Positions 1 to 8,736 of a DNA stretch of 64,000 nucleotides are shown in pieces. Each line of letters starts with the position of its first letter. Position 1 is the first letter of the stretch. The DNA is from a bacterium (GTDB lineage Bacteria; CAIWAD01). The notes beneath the pieces were generated by a model. It worked only from the letters and a program-made list of their open reading frames with translations. It did not search any database and had not been told where the DNA came from. Location: NCBI GenBank assembly GCA_030429345.1, contig JAUIFJ010000012.1:68512-132511 (forward strand). Direction: 5' to 3'. The translations under genes were made by a program, and so were the position numbers.

Positions 1-86
1 CTGTGGATCGACACCTGGGGTTCATCCAGGGCCTGCACGGTGGACAGGCCGACGAAAAGGAAACTGATCAGTAGGTGCGATTTCAT
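1..86 (-). CDS. Secreted protein, N-terminal fragment (runs off the window)
   Basis: Only the first 28 codons are inside the window. The ATG is the complement of positions 84-86 and is preceded by a good Shine-Dalgarno sequence (AGGAG, complement of about 91-95). The peptide begins MKSHLLISFLFVGLSTVQA and then DEPQ, which is a classical Sec signal peptide with a likely cleavage after VQA. Nothing of the mature protein is visible, so no function can be given. It is divergent from the SUMF1-fold lipoprotein gene at 334, with about 250 bp of sequence between them. Confidence 0.6.
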   Translation of the reverse strand, partial: MKSHLLISFLFVGLSTVQALDEPQVSIH

Positions 87-333
87 GAGGTTCTCCTGCG
101 CTGTGTCCCTTTTTGCAAAGGTTGCTGTGTTCTTGAGGATGAGGAAGAGCAGACAGAACCGCAAGGACTGATCCGGACAACCGAAAACAGCGTCGCGATC
201 GATCGCCGGCTCACCCGGCTACGCCTTCACTGGATTTCCGGTATTGGTCGAAGGCGATGCGTGGTCGATTTTCCCTGTAGGCGAATTGACATGCCTCATG
301 GCGAATCCGGATCCCTTTCGTCTGCTTGACCGG

Positions 334-1296
334 ATGAAACTCTTTCCCTTGATGCTCTTGAGCCTCTGCTTCCTCCACCTGGCGGGCTGCGAGGACGATT
401 CTCCTGCACCTCCAGACCTCGGCGAATGGGTCTTCGTTCCCGCCGGAAGCTTCCGCATGGGGGAAACGGGAACTGCCCGCGCCGAGCCGGAGCATGAGGT
501 CACCCTGACCCGGCACTACTATCTGAGTCGCTACGAGACCACCAACCTGCAATTCGCCTCCATGCTTCAGTGGGCCTGGGAGAACGGACGCGTGCTCGCC
601 GACAGCTCGGAAGTGCGCTATCCCTACGGGCAGCATCTGATCCAGCTGATGGACCTCTCGAATCCGGCCTGCGAGATCGCTTTCGACAGTACGGGTTTCC
701 GGGTACGGGCGTCACGGGATCCAAGGGCACTGGCTGCCTATCCCCAGGGCTACGAGGCGGAGCTGCATCCGGTCAAGCTGCTCTCCTGGCGGGCCGCGGC
801 GCTCTACTGCGACTGGCGCAGCATCCGCAACGGCCTGGCCCCGTACTACAATGATGAATGGGAACAGGGCGCTGGCCATGATCCCTACCTGGCGGAGGGC
901 TTCCGCCTGCCGACGGAAGCCGAATGGGAACACGCCGCGCGCTACCCGGACTCCCGGGTCTTTCCCTGGGGCAACCAGCCCCTGACGCCGCAGCGCGCGG
1001 CGTTCCGGCAGTCCTGGTCCAGTCCCGTCGGTTCGAGGCCTTCCGGGGAAAGCGCGCTGGGCCTGGCCGACATGGCGGGCAATGTCTGGGAATGGACCGA
1101 CGACGGCTACGGCGAGTATCCCTCTGCCGCAGAGCGCCAGAACCCCCTGGGCCGCTCCGGCGGCTGGCCGCACACCATACGGGGCGGCTACTGGGACAAC
1201 GGCGAATCCCTGTTGCGCACGACGGCGCGCACGAGCTTCGGAGTCGACTACCCGCATGCGGGCATCGGCTTCCGCGTCTGCCGGCTGCTTCCCTGA
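334..1296 (+). CDS. SUMF1-fold (formylglycine-generating-enzyme-like) lipoprotein, copy 1
   Basis: A 320-aa protein of the SUMF1/FGE-sulfatase fold family. The chosen ATG gives a lipoprotein signal with lipobox LAGC (Cys19), so the protein should be anchored in the cell envelope; an upstream in-frame extension from 244 lacks a signal sequence. Family hallmarks are present in order: VPAGSFRMG near the start of the mature part, LPTEAEWE, FPWGNQ, MAGNVWEW, RGGYW and the terminal GIGFRVCR. The active-site cysteines that true formylglycine-generating enzymes carry in the GGSWxC region are absent (RGGYWDNGES here), so it is probably a non-catalytic or ligand-binding member. It is followed 37 bp later by a paralogue. 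Confidence 0.85.
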   Translation: MKLFPLMLLSLCFLHLAGCEDDSPAPPDLGEWVFVPAGSFRMGETGTARAEPEHEVTLTRHYYLSRYETTNLQFASMLQWAWENGRVLADSSEVRYPYGQHLIQLMDLSNPACEIAFDSTGFRVRASRDPRALAAYPQGYEAELHPVKLLSWRAAALYCDWRSIRNGLAPYYNDEWEQGAGHDPYLAEGFRLPTEAEWEHAARYPDSRVFPWGNQPLTPQRAAFRQSWSSPVGSRPSGESALGLADMAGNVWEWTDDGYGEYPSAAERQNPLGRSGGWPHTIRGGYWDNGESLLRTTARTSFGVDYPHAGIGFRVCRLLP

Positions 1297-1333
1297 AGGC
1301 AAGAGCGCGTTTCGAAGAAGAGGAGTTCCCGGC

Positions 1334-2305
1334 ATGAAACACAAGGCACGCAGGGTTCTACAGTGGTTCCCTTTCCTGAGTGTCGCACTGCTTCTCGCGT
1401 GTGATGGAATCCACGACGCGCCCGCCCCCCTGGCCGGGGACCTGGAGATGATCCCGGTGCCGGAGGGCAGCTTCGTGATGGGCAGGGAGGCATGGCCCGA
1501 GGCGGAACCGGAGCATGGGGTCACCCTGAGCCGTTCCTTCGAGCTGAGCCGATTCGAGATCACCAATGCCCAGTACATCGACATGCTGAACTGGGCCTGG
1601 GAGCAGGGCCGGCTGGCGGTCCATGCGGGCAGTGTCTACCTTCTGCCGGGCTACGCGCATCCGCTGTACCTGCTGAATGCCGACGGCAGCGAGATCTTCT
1701 TCATTGGATCACGCTTCCTGCCGCGTCGTCACGACCTGGTTGTCCTGCCGGAGGACTATGACCCGGACCCGCACCCCGTCAAGTGCGTGACCTGGTACGG
1801 CGCGGCCTTCTACTGCGACTATTTGAGCCTGCTGGAAGGGCTGCAGCCCGTCTACAGTCCCAGGCGGTTCCTGCTGGATGACCTCTCCCCCTACGAGCAA
1901 GAAGGCTACCGCCTGCCGACGGAAGCCGAATGGGAACGGGCCGCCCGCTTCGACGACGGCCGGCTCTACCCCTGGGGAAACCAGGGGGCTTCCCAAGAAC
2001 GGGTCGTATACGGCAACGCCTGGTCCGAAGCCGTCGGCTCCAGGCCGCTGGGCCGCAGCCGGCTGGGGCTCGAGGATCTATCCGGCAATGTCTGGGAATG
2101 GGTGCACGATCGCTACGGCATGTATACGGCGGAGTCCCGCACGGACCCCTTCGACAACGGCGGGGAGGACCGTCGGGCCATGCGCGGCGGCTATTGGGCA
2201 ACGCCGCCTCTTCTGCTGAGCACGGTCACGCGGAGCTTCGGGGACCCGGACAAGGGACACAAGGCGAACGGCTTCCGGGTCTGTCGTACAGCGCCGGAGC
2301 AGTAG
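1334..2305 (+). CDS. SUMF1-fold lipoprotein, copy 2
   Basis: A 323-aa paralogue of the preceding gene and almost certainly its tandem duplicate and operon partner. The ATG is preceded by AGAGGAG at a proper distance and opens a lipoprotein signal ending LLLAC (Cys23). It has the same series of motifs (VPEGSFVMG, LPTEAEWERAARF, YPWGNQG, LSGNVWEW, MRGGYWA, NGFRVCR). As in copy 1, the copper-binding cysteine pair of genuine formylglycine-generating enzymes is missing. The role is unknown; family members in envelope locations are often carbohydrate- or partner-binding modules, which is an inference here. Confidence 0.85.
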   Translation: MKHKARRVLQWFPFLSVALLLACDGIHDAPAPLAGDLEMIPVPEGSFVMGREAWPEAEPEHGVTLSRSFELSRFEITNAQYIDMLNWAWEQGRLAVHAGSVYLLPGYAHPLYLLNADGSEIFFIGSRFLPRRHDLVVLPEDYDPDPHPVKCVTWYGAAFYCDYLSLLEGLQPVYSPRRFLLDDLSPYEQEGYRLPTEAEWERAARFDDGRLYPWGNQGASQERVVYGNAWSEAVGSRPLGRSRLGLEDLSGNVWEWVHDRYGMYTAESRTDPFDNGGEDRRAMRGGYWATPPLLLSTVTRSFGDPDKGHKANGFRVCRTAPEQ

Positions 2306-2357
2306 TCGCACCTGCCTGGCGACGGGCCTGCAGGCGTTTCTCCCGCGCGCTCCCGCG

Positions 2358-2819
2358 CTACTCCCCCTGCACGAGCTTCCGCAGGGCTTCCACGCGCTTG
2401 CGGTTCGCGCCCAGGTCGCTCTTCCCCACGCGGGAGGCCGAGCGCAGGTGGATCACTTTCCGTGTAGTGTCCAGGCGCGCTTCCAGGTCGTCGACGAAGC
2501 CGAACCAGGAACTGCGGAAAGTCGCCGCCAGGTAGGACTCCTCTGCCGTCTGGATCACGCCGCCCTCCCGTGACACAGCCTCGCCCAGGCGACGCCACGT
2601 CTTCCGCGGATCCTGTCCCTTCAGGGCCAGCGGCATGACGTAGGACGCCGCCCCTTTTGCCCCCTCGCTGCAGACGCAGTTGCCGGCAGATTCGCAGGGC
2701 GCCAGCGTACCCCCGTTGCGCGCCGGGGAATCCATCCTGCGTGATACGAAACCCAGCCACATGCCGCCCAGCTGCGCGATCAGCGCCAGCACCAGCAGCG
2801 CCGGCAGAATGCCTTTCAT
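2358..2819 (-). CDS. DUF1499 family membrane-anchored protein
   Basis: A 153-aa protein. The start was placed at MKGILPAL because it has a strong AGGAGG ribosome binding site and overlaps the stop of the upstream oxidoreductase gene by 4 bp (ATGA). Residues 1-22 form one hydrophobic segment (signal anchor or uncleaved signal). The rest matches the DUF1499 family pattern: a Cys-rich PCxSxGNCVCS stretch, then WRRLGEAVSREGG, the SYLAATFRSSWFGFVDDLEAR core and the terminal RSASRVGKSDLGANRKRVE. DUF1499 has no established biochemical role. Translational coupling to the FAD protein suggests a joint function. Confidence 0.75.
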   Translation of the reverse strand: MKGILPALLVLALIAQLGGMWLGFVSRRMDSPARNGGTLAPCESAGNCVCSEGAKGAASYVMPLALKGQDPRKTWRRLGEAVSREGGVIQTAEESYLAATFRSSWFGFVDDLEARLDTTRKVIHLRSASRVGKSDLGANRKRVEALRKLVQGE

Positions 2820-3799
2820 CCCTGCCTCCTTCGAAGGATCTCCGCCAGCCGTTGGCCGGCATCCCAGCCGGCGAGGACGGCGTCTTCCACCCGCCCCCCG
2901 CGAAAGCCGTCGCCGGAAACCAGCAGCGGCGGATCCGACTGCAGCAACCGGCTCTCCACCTGCGGCACGCGGATCGGCCTGCTGTAGCGCCAACGGTGCA
3001 CCTGGACCTCCACGGGATTCGACGGCAGCCAGGGGCGGGCCGCGGCCAGCATCGGCTCGGCCGCTTCGGCCGGATCGCGATCCAGCCACTTGTCGGCGAA
3101 CTCCGCCGTGGAATGCAGGGTCAGGGCCGGCAGCGGGGAGATTCCCTTCTGCTGGTTGTCGGCGATCCAGCCCAGCGGCCCCTCCGCGAGCTCCAGGAAG
3201 CCGGGAGCGGGCACCCTGCTCGGGGCATCCAGCACGGCCAGCAGGGCCAGGCAGGTCTCGTAGCCCGTGGCCGGCAGCCCTTTCGGGGAGTGCAGGCCGC
3301 TTTCGGCCAGCAGGCTTTCGACCTGCGGCAAGGGAAAGGTCAGCAGGACGGCATTGGCCTGCAGCATTTCGCCCCCTTCGAGCTCGGCCCGCCAGCCGCG
3401 CCCGCTCGCTTCCAGGCGCAGCAGGCGCTTTGGGCAGCGCAGATCCAGCCCTTCCGCCAGGGCCTTTGGCAGGGCGCTGAAAGACGGATCTCCGCGCCAG
3501 CGGATTTCGCCCGCCTGGCTATCCTGGCGTGCGGGCCAGGGGCGCAGAGTACCCTGCTCCGCCAGGCGCGCCACCAATCCCTGGAAGCGTCCCTCGCGGG
3601 CGGTCAGGAACTGGGCGCCATGGTCGAAGACCGCCTTCCCGATGCGGCGGCTGCAGGCCCGTCCTCCCGGCCCGCGCCCCTTGTCGATCACCACGACCCG
3701 CTGCCCTGCCCGCTGCAGCTCGCCGGCGGCAGCCAGACCGCAGAGGCCAGCACCCGCCACCAGGATTCCTCCGGGCGACTCCTTCGCGGTCCGCTCCAT
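2816..3799 (-). CDS. FAD-dependent oxidoreductase, renalase / amine-oxidase-like
   Basis: A 327-aa flavoprotein. The dinucleotide-binding motif GAGLCG is at residues 16-21 and is followed by an acidic strand end and the family motif IDKGRGPGGR (about 38-47) and FDHGAQFLTA. A C-terminal ATG-binding-type motif (VSGDGFRGGRVEDAVLAGWDAG, quoted in part) closes the FAD site. This combination is typical of the small NAD(P)/FAD-dependent amine-oxidase-like proteins related to renalase. The ATG has an AAGGAGG Shine-Dalgarno sequence; a longer reading to 3931 has none. The substrate is unknown. It is coupled to the DUF1499 gene downstream. Confidence 0.8.
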   Translation of the reverse strand: MERTAKESPGGILVAGAGLCGLAAAGELQRAGQRVVVIDKGRGPGGRACSRRIGKAVFDHGAQFLTAREGRFQGLVARLAEQGTLRPWPARQDSQAGEIRWRGDPSFSALPKALAEGLDLRCPKRLLRLEASGRGWRAELEGGEMLQANAVLLTFPLPQVESLLAESGLHSPKGLPATGYETCLALLAVLDAPSRVPAPGFLELAEGPLGWIADNQQKGISPLPALTLHSTAEFADKWLDRDPAEAAEPMLAAARPWLPSNPVEVQVHRWRYSRPIRVPQVESRLLQSDPPLLVSGDGFRGGRVEDAVLAGWDAGQRLAEILRRRQG

Positions 3800-3941
3800 G
3801 CGCCCCTCCTTTCGAAACAGTGTTTTCTGGAAACCCTCCCGGGACCCGCCAGGTTCCTTCCGCGCGAAGGTGCTCGCGCGCACTCCGGATCCTCTGCGAA
3901 TCCGTATACTGGCGACAGAATCACACAGCAAGGATCACCGC

Positions 3942-6182
3942 ATGAACACAAGACGAATGGGCCTGCTGCAGGCAGGAGCCCTGGCGACCCTGGTCGCCCT
4001 GCTGGGCTGTACGGACGAAGAGAACGATCCCGCCGGCGAAAGCGGCTGGAGCGGCACATTCAGCGCCATGATCAACGGCGTCGCCGTCTCTTTCAACGAA
4101 GGCATCTGGATGGAAGAGATCAACGGAGGCGACGCCTGGGTGATCGCCAACTCAGGAGACCGGCAGCTGCAGTTCTACGTGCCGAACAAGGCTGTCGGCA
4201 TTTTCCTGACCGACGGCGGCGCCATGGGCCGCTATGTCCCAGACACTTCCGACCCGGACTACGACTACGCCAATCCGACGGACGCCTACGAGAGCCGCCC
4301 CGGCATCATCGGCGGCAGCATCACCCTGACCGAGGCGGGAGCGAACAGCCTGGGCGGCAGTTTCGCCTTCGACCTGCTCAACGCGGCCGGAACGGATACG
4401 GTCCGTGTGACAAACGGCAGCTTCGCCATGGAATACGGCGTCTCGGCGAATCCGACGACACCGGTCGGTGCGAGCTGGCAGGCCAACGAAACCGGCGTGC
4501 TGGAGCACAGCTTTCACCTGGCCGACGACGGCAGCATGGAAAGCGTGCTCGCGCTCTTCGAGCTGGAAAGCTGCATTTCCTTCGACGGCAGCTATTCCAT
4601 CACCGGAGACAGCCTGCACCTGGTCGAGGACGGTGTCACAAGCTCCTTCGCCTGGAGCCTGAGCGGGGAGGTGCTGCTGCTGCGGGACGCCACCAATCCG
4701 GCCGGCTTCAGCTACCAGCGGATCACGGCCCTGCCGGAGTGCTCGGACTACGGCTTCGGCGCGGCCAGCGATTGGCAGGGAACCCTGATGGCCCGCATCG
4801 ACGGGCAGGAGGTCTCCTTCACGGACCGGATCCGCGTCGAGACGATCTTCGGCGACGACCTGTGGGTGATCGCCGACGCGGGAGATACGCAGCTGCAGTT
4901 CTACCTGGAAAGCGCCGAGGTCCGCACGCACAACACCGGTGACGACGCCATGGGACGCTATGTGCCCGACACCAGCCTGCCCGGCTACGACTATGCCAAC
5001 CCGGCCGGGGCCTTCGAGAGCATTCCCGGCGTGATCGGGGGCGGCATCGTGATCAGCGAGCTCAGCGAGTCCCGCATCGTCGGCAGTTTCGCCTTCGACC
5101 TGGCCAACGCCGGGCAGACCGAGTTCACCAGCGTGACACATGGCCAGATCGACATCCACCTGGGCGAACCTGCCCTGGATCCCGCGGGAGTCTGGCAGCG
5201 CACGGAAGGCGGCCTGATCGAGGAAAGCTGGGAGTTCCTTTCCGAAGGCAGCTATACGCGTGTTACAGCCTACCTGGACCAGGAATACTGCGAGAGCGAG
5301 AACGGCAGCTGGAGCCTGGACGGCGACCTGCTGAGCCTGATGCCCCTGAGCGGCGGCACGCGGGTCTACACCCTGGCCCGCTCCTCATCCCTGTTGAGCC
5401 TGTCGGCCGGCGGGGAAACGATGCTCTTCAATGAGATCCTCAGCCTGCCCGACTGCGAGCACTACGGCTTTGATCCCTTCGCCGCCTTCTACGGTTCCTG
5501 GCAACATGGCGTCGCCGGCGACTTCGAGGAGACCTACACCTTCCGCGAGGACGGCCGGGTCGACATCCTCGTGGCCCTCTTCCAGGACGACTATTGCTTC
5601 GTCGTCGAGGGCCTGTGGACGGCGACCCTGGCCGAGATCACCATCGAGTACCTCTTCAACAACGGGCCGCCGCTCTTCGCCTGGAGCCGCAGCGGGAACA
5701 CCCTGACCCTCGACAGCCCGCTCTATTCGCCCTTCGTGCTCGAGCGTGTCGAGACCGCCCCCACCTGCGACGACTACGACTTCGTCTCCGGCACCCCCCA
5801 GGGCACCTGGCAGCAGGGAGTGCCCGGGACCTGGGAGTTCTCCGTGGAGTACGCGGCCGACTTCGGCTACAGCCAGACCTATGCCATTTTCACCGACGCC
5901 AACTGCTTCGAGGAAGCCGGCAGCTGGAATGCCGACAGCGACTCCGTCTACACCAACGTGGACGGCAATCTCAACGCCCTGGCCTACGAACGCCAGGGCA
6001 CCCTGCTGACGCTGACCTATTCCGACGGCAACCGCACCAACCAGTTCACCATCGATCCCGCGGACATGCCCGCCTGTTCCGACTACGGCCTGGGCGGCGC
6101 GGCGGCGGGAGGCAGTTCGCCGCACGCGCTTCGCGGCGGATCGGGCCTCTTCCGGGTGGAAGGCCCGCGGCCCCTGGACTAG
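3942..6182 (+). CDS. Repeat-built surface lipoprotein of unknown function
   Basis: A 746-aa protein with a lipoprotein signal ending LLGC (Cys about 24). The mature part is modular. Two copies of a roughly 130-aa beta-rich module occur at about residues 35-165 and 280-405, each with the pattern WxGTxxAxIxGxxVSF, LQFYxxxxxV, DDAMGRYVPDTS and GSFAFDLxNA. Each is followed by a second type of module of about 85 aa (WQxxExGxxExSFxxxxDGSxxxVxA...CxxxxGSWSxxGDxLxL), present about five times in all, each with a conserved Cys pair. The second module type resembles lipocalin-like or META-like stress domains by pattern only. No enzyme motif is visible. It stands alone and ends at a strong terminator. 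Confidence 0.65.
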   Translation: MNTRRMGLLQAGALATLVALLGCTDEENDPAGESGWSGTFSAMINGVAVSFNEGIWMEEINGGDAWVIANSGDRQLQFYVPNKAVGIFLTDGGAMGRYVPDTSDPDYDYANPTDAYESRPGIIGGSITLTEAGANSLGGSFAFDLLNAAGTDTVRVTNGSFAMEYGVSANPTTPVGASWQANETGVLEHSFHLADDGSMESVLALFELESCISFDGSYSITGDSLHLVEDGVTSSFAWSLSGEVLLLRDATNPAGFSYQRITALPECSDYGFGAASDWQGTLMARIDGQEVSFTDRIRVETIFGDDLWVIADAGDTQLQFYLESAEVRTHNTGDDAMGRYVPDTSLPGYDYANPAGAFESIPGVIGGGIVISELSESRIVGSFAFDLANAGQTEFTSVTHGQIDIHLGEPALDPAGVWQRTEGGLIEESWEFLSEGSYTRVTAYLDQEYCESENGSWSLDGDLLSLMPLSGGTRVYTLARSSSLLSLSAGGETMLFNEILSLPDCEHYGFDPFAAFYGSWQHGVAGDFEETYTFREDGRVDILVALFQDDYCFVVEGLWTATLAEITIEYLFNNGPPLFAWSRSGNTLTLDSPLYSPFVLERVETAPTCDDYDFVSGTPQGTWQQGVPGTWEFSVEYAADFGYSQTYAIFTDANCFEEAGSWNADSDSVYTNVDGNLNALAYERQGTLLTLTYSDGNRTNQFTIDPADMPACSDYGLGGAAAGGSSPHALRGGSGLFRVEGPRPLD

Positions 6183-6202
6183 TCTTCTGGCCTTGGCACA
6201 CG

Positions 6203-6243
6203 AAAAGCCCCGCCGGGACACGCCCGGCGGGCTTTTCTTTTTC
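6203..6243. terminator. Strong bidirectional intrinsic terminator
   Basis: AAAAGCCC-CGCCGGG-ACACG-CCCGGCG-GGCTTTTC: a perfect GC stem with an A tract on one side and a T tract on the other, placed between the convergent genes ending at 6182 and 6346. It can serve both strands. A second GC hairpin without a T tract lies at 6281-6312. Confidence 0.85.
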
Positions 6244-6345
6244 CGGCTCGCGGGAACTGGCCGGCCGCCAGGAACGGACTGAGCCCCCGCCGGCATCGCC
6301 GAACGGGGGCTCCATGGTGTTGCAGGATTCGTGGCTGCTCGCGCC

Positions 6346-7164
6346 CTAGCGCACCAGCAGCATCTTTCGTGTCGCCTTCAGCTCGCCCGCCTCCAGGCGC
6401 AGCAGGTAGGCGCCGCTGGGCAGGGAACCGGCCTCGAAGTGCAGACTGTGCTTGCCCCGGCTCAAGACCTCCTCGACCAGCGTGCGCACAAGCGCACCGG
6501 TCAGGTCATGCACCGCCAGGCGCGCGAAGGAGGTTTCGGGCAAGGTGAACTCCAGGCGCGTCGCCGGATTGAAGGGGTTGGGGTAATTCTGCTGAAGCGC
6601 GAAACCGCCCGGCTGCTCCGCCGCCGAAGCCGTGTCTCCCCCTTCCGGTCCGAGCACGAAACAGAGCTCGAAAGGCGCGTCCTCGCAGCGCTGGACGCAG
6701 CTCTGCGGATCGAAGGAGCTGTAGACCTTCACCTGGAGGATGTAGTCCCCGGCCTCCAGGCACTCGTCTCCCCAGGCCGTGCCGATGGCCGCGGGCGTAT
6801 AGCTGATGCAGGCCAGCTCGTCGACGCAGTTGTAGTCGTCGTTGCGGGCGACCCGGTCATCGTCGTGATACAGCCAGAAGGCCGTGTCCGCCGACAGGTC
6901 GCCGCAGGAGGAGATCGACCAGTCGCAGAGGGTCTCGTCCAGGCTGAAGGTCAGGTAGGTGCAGGTGCTGCCGCTGCAGCCGCCCCACTGGGTCGCCTCC
7001 ACGGTGAAGGTATCACAGAAGACCCCGGCGCCGATGTCCAGCTCGATCGCGTCCCAGGTGCGGGAGTCGGGGTTGAAGGGATCCGGCCGGTCCGACTTGT
7101 CCGCGCGCACACTGCCCGCCGCAAGCAGCAGCGCCAGGGGGGCAATCCAGAATTCTTTTTGCAT
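6346..7164 (-). CDS. Secreted protein with FlgD-like C-terminal sorting domain
   Basis: A 272-aa protein with a Sec signal peptide (hydrophobic run to about residue 21, cleavage near VRA-DKS). The middle is beta-rich with several cysteines, probably disulphide paired, and resembles a PPC-like domain (FTVEATQWGGCSGSTCTYL, LEAGDYILQVKVY). The last 80 residues are a FlgD-like Ig/type-A sorting domain: NYPNPFNPATRLEFTLPE, LAVHDLTGALVRTL, GKHSLHFEAGSLPSGAYLLRL and a basic end RKMLLVR. In FCB-group bacteria such domains direct secretion and surface attachment. The function of the mature domain is unknown. Confidence 0.75.
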   Translation of the reverse strand: MQKEFWIAPLALLLAAGSVRADKSDRPDPFNPDSRTWDAIELDIGAGVFCDTFTVEATQWGGCSGSTCTYLTFSLDETLCDWSISSCGDLSADTAFWLYHDDDRVARNDDYNCVDELACISYTPAAIGTAWGDECLEAGDYILQVKVYSSFDPQSCVQRCEDAPFELCFVLGPEGGDTASAAEQPGGFALQQNYPNPFNPATRLEFTLPETSFARLAVHDLTGALVRTLVEEVLSRGKHSLHFEAGSLPSGAYLLRLEAGELKATRKMLLVR

Positions 7165-7394
7165 GGGGGGCCTTTCCTCTGGTCCTGTTGTGCTCCGCCG
7201 TGGCGGAACCCTTTCGACGCCTTCCTTGGCAATCGCGGGGCCAGTCTGTGCCCATCGTCCGCGTTACCGGACCTTCGGGGCGAATTCAAAGCGAAGGTAA
7301 AGGCCAACTGCCCGGCTGGTCCCGGCGCGGCGGCCGAGGGGCAGCGGATGCAGGCTGGTGGAAATGGGCCACTCTGGGGCAGGCGAAGGGGGGA

Positions 7395-8465
7395 TCAGCC
7401 ACCCTGCTCGACCTGCTGCAGTAGCAGCAAGGTCTGCTTCCAGACCGCCTCGACGGAAATCCCGGCCAGGCTCTCGGCTTCTTCGCAGGGACCGTCCGTG
7501 GGCAGGCTGCGCATATGGGAGGCGGTTGCGATCCATTGCTGGAAAGGGTCCCGCGGGTCGGTCCAGGCCTGGGGATGCACACGTCCGAAGAGGGCCAGGC
7601 AGGGAACCCCGACGGAAGCCGCCAGGTGTTTGGGCCCGCCGTCGTTGCCCACGAAGAGCGCGCAGGAGCCCAGGACTTCCTTGAGCTGGGCGAAATTCAG
7701 CATGGGCAGGTCGCGCCAGGCGGCGGGACCGATGGCTGACGCCAGCTCCCCGGCGGCCTGCTCTTCCCCGGGACCATGCACCAGGAAGAGGCGGTAGCCG
7801 CGTTCGGCCAGCCGGCGGCCGATCTCGGCCAGCTTCTCCGGCGGCCAGACCTTGTAGGCCTGGCGGCTGACCCCGAAAAGGGCGGCGACTTTCCAGCGCC
7901 GGCGGCCCTTGCGGTCGGGAAGCGACTCGGCCTCGGCGAAGTGCCGCGCGCAGAAGGCACTTGCCGTCCTGCGGTCGGCCTCGCCGACTGGAAAGTCGAT
8001 GTCCAGGTCCAGGGGATCCGCCTCGAAGCCGGGCAGGCAGGCCGCCAGGCGAAGCTTGTCCAGGGCGCTGTAGTCCGCGTTGCGGCGCGTGTAGCGCCTG
8101 CCGTAGCACAAGCGCCGCCAGCTCTTACCGCCGAAGCCGCAGGTCCTGGCCCCCGACAGACGCGCCAGCAGGCCGGTCTTGGGCAGGCCCTGGGCATCGA
8201 TCACAAGATCGTAGCGTCGTGCGCGGACAGCGCGCAGGCAGGCCAGCAGCGCGCCGGCGCCTTCGCCGCGCTTCAGGTGCAGCAGCTGTGATACATGGCG
8301 ATTGTGCTCCAGCAGCTGCCGGCCGATCGGCTCGCAGAGCACGTCGATCTCCGCCTGCGGCCAGGTCTTCCGCAGCTGGCGCAGCAGGGGGGTGATCATC
8401 AGGATATCGCCCAGCTGGCGCAGCTGGATCACGAGAACGCGGCTGGTTGGGGTTCCGGTGGACAT
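7395..8465 (-). CDS. Glycosyltransferase family 9 (LPS heptosyltransferase-like)
   Basis: A 356-aa GT-B glycosyltransferase. The N-terminal RVLVIQLRQLGDILMITPLL is the classic GT9 opening, followed by AEIDVLCE and LVIDAQGLPKTGLLARL. The C-terminal donor site has VGNDGGPKHLAASVGVP and LFGRVHPQAW. Family members add heptose or other sugars from ADP- or nucleotide-sugars to lipopolysaccharide core or to surface glycans at the inner face of the inner membrane. The ATG at 8465 was chosen because the upstream in-frame extension (to 8666) is not protein-like. No other glycan gene is adjacent, so the acceptor cannot be stated. Confidence 0.85.
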   Translation of the reverse strand: MSTGTPTSRVLVIQLRQLGDILMITPLLRQLRKTWPQAEIDVLCEPIGRQLLEHNRHVSQLLHLKRGEGAGALLACLRAVRARRYDLVIDAQGLPKTGLLARLSGARTCGFGGKSWRRLCYGRRYTRRNADYSALDKLRLAACLPGFEADPLDLDIDFPVGEADRRTASAFCARHFAEAESLPDRKGRRRWKVAALFGVSRQAYKVWPPEKLAEIGRRLAERGYRLFLVHGPGEEQAAGELASAIGPAAWRDLPMLNFAQLKEVLGSCALFVGNDGGPKHLAASVGVPCLALFGRVHPQAWTDPRDPFQQWIATASHMRSLPTDGPCEEAESLAGISVEAVWKQTLLLLQQVEQGG

Positions 8466-8736
8466 GGGCCCAAGATAGGAATCCGGCGCACAGACGCTCC
8501 TCCTTCGGCTTCCACGCGATCGGCTTCGCCGGGCGCGGGGAAGTCGGGGGCTGTACCCTCTCGCGACGGATGGCAGAATTCTTCCGAGCACGCCTGTCTC
8601 CTGCTGACAACCGCCCTCCTGCGGGATCTTCCGGAAACCCGGCCAGTGCAGCTTGCAGACGCGCACTGGCGCAGGAGCCTCTGCGCAATGAACCCGGGGA
8701 CCGGCAGGATTTCAGGAGATGCCGGCTGGCGCTTGT

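Noticed and set aside
334-2305. True formylglycine-generating enzyme (sulfatase activator)
   Set aside because: The cysteine pair needed for copper binding is absent in both copies.
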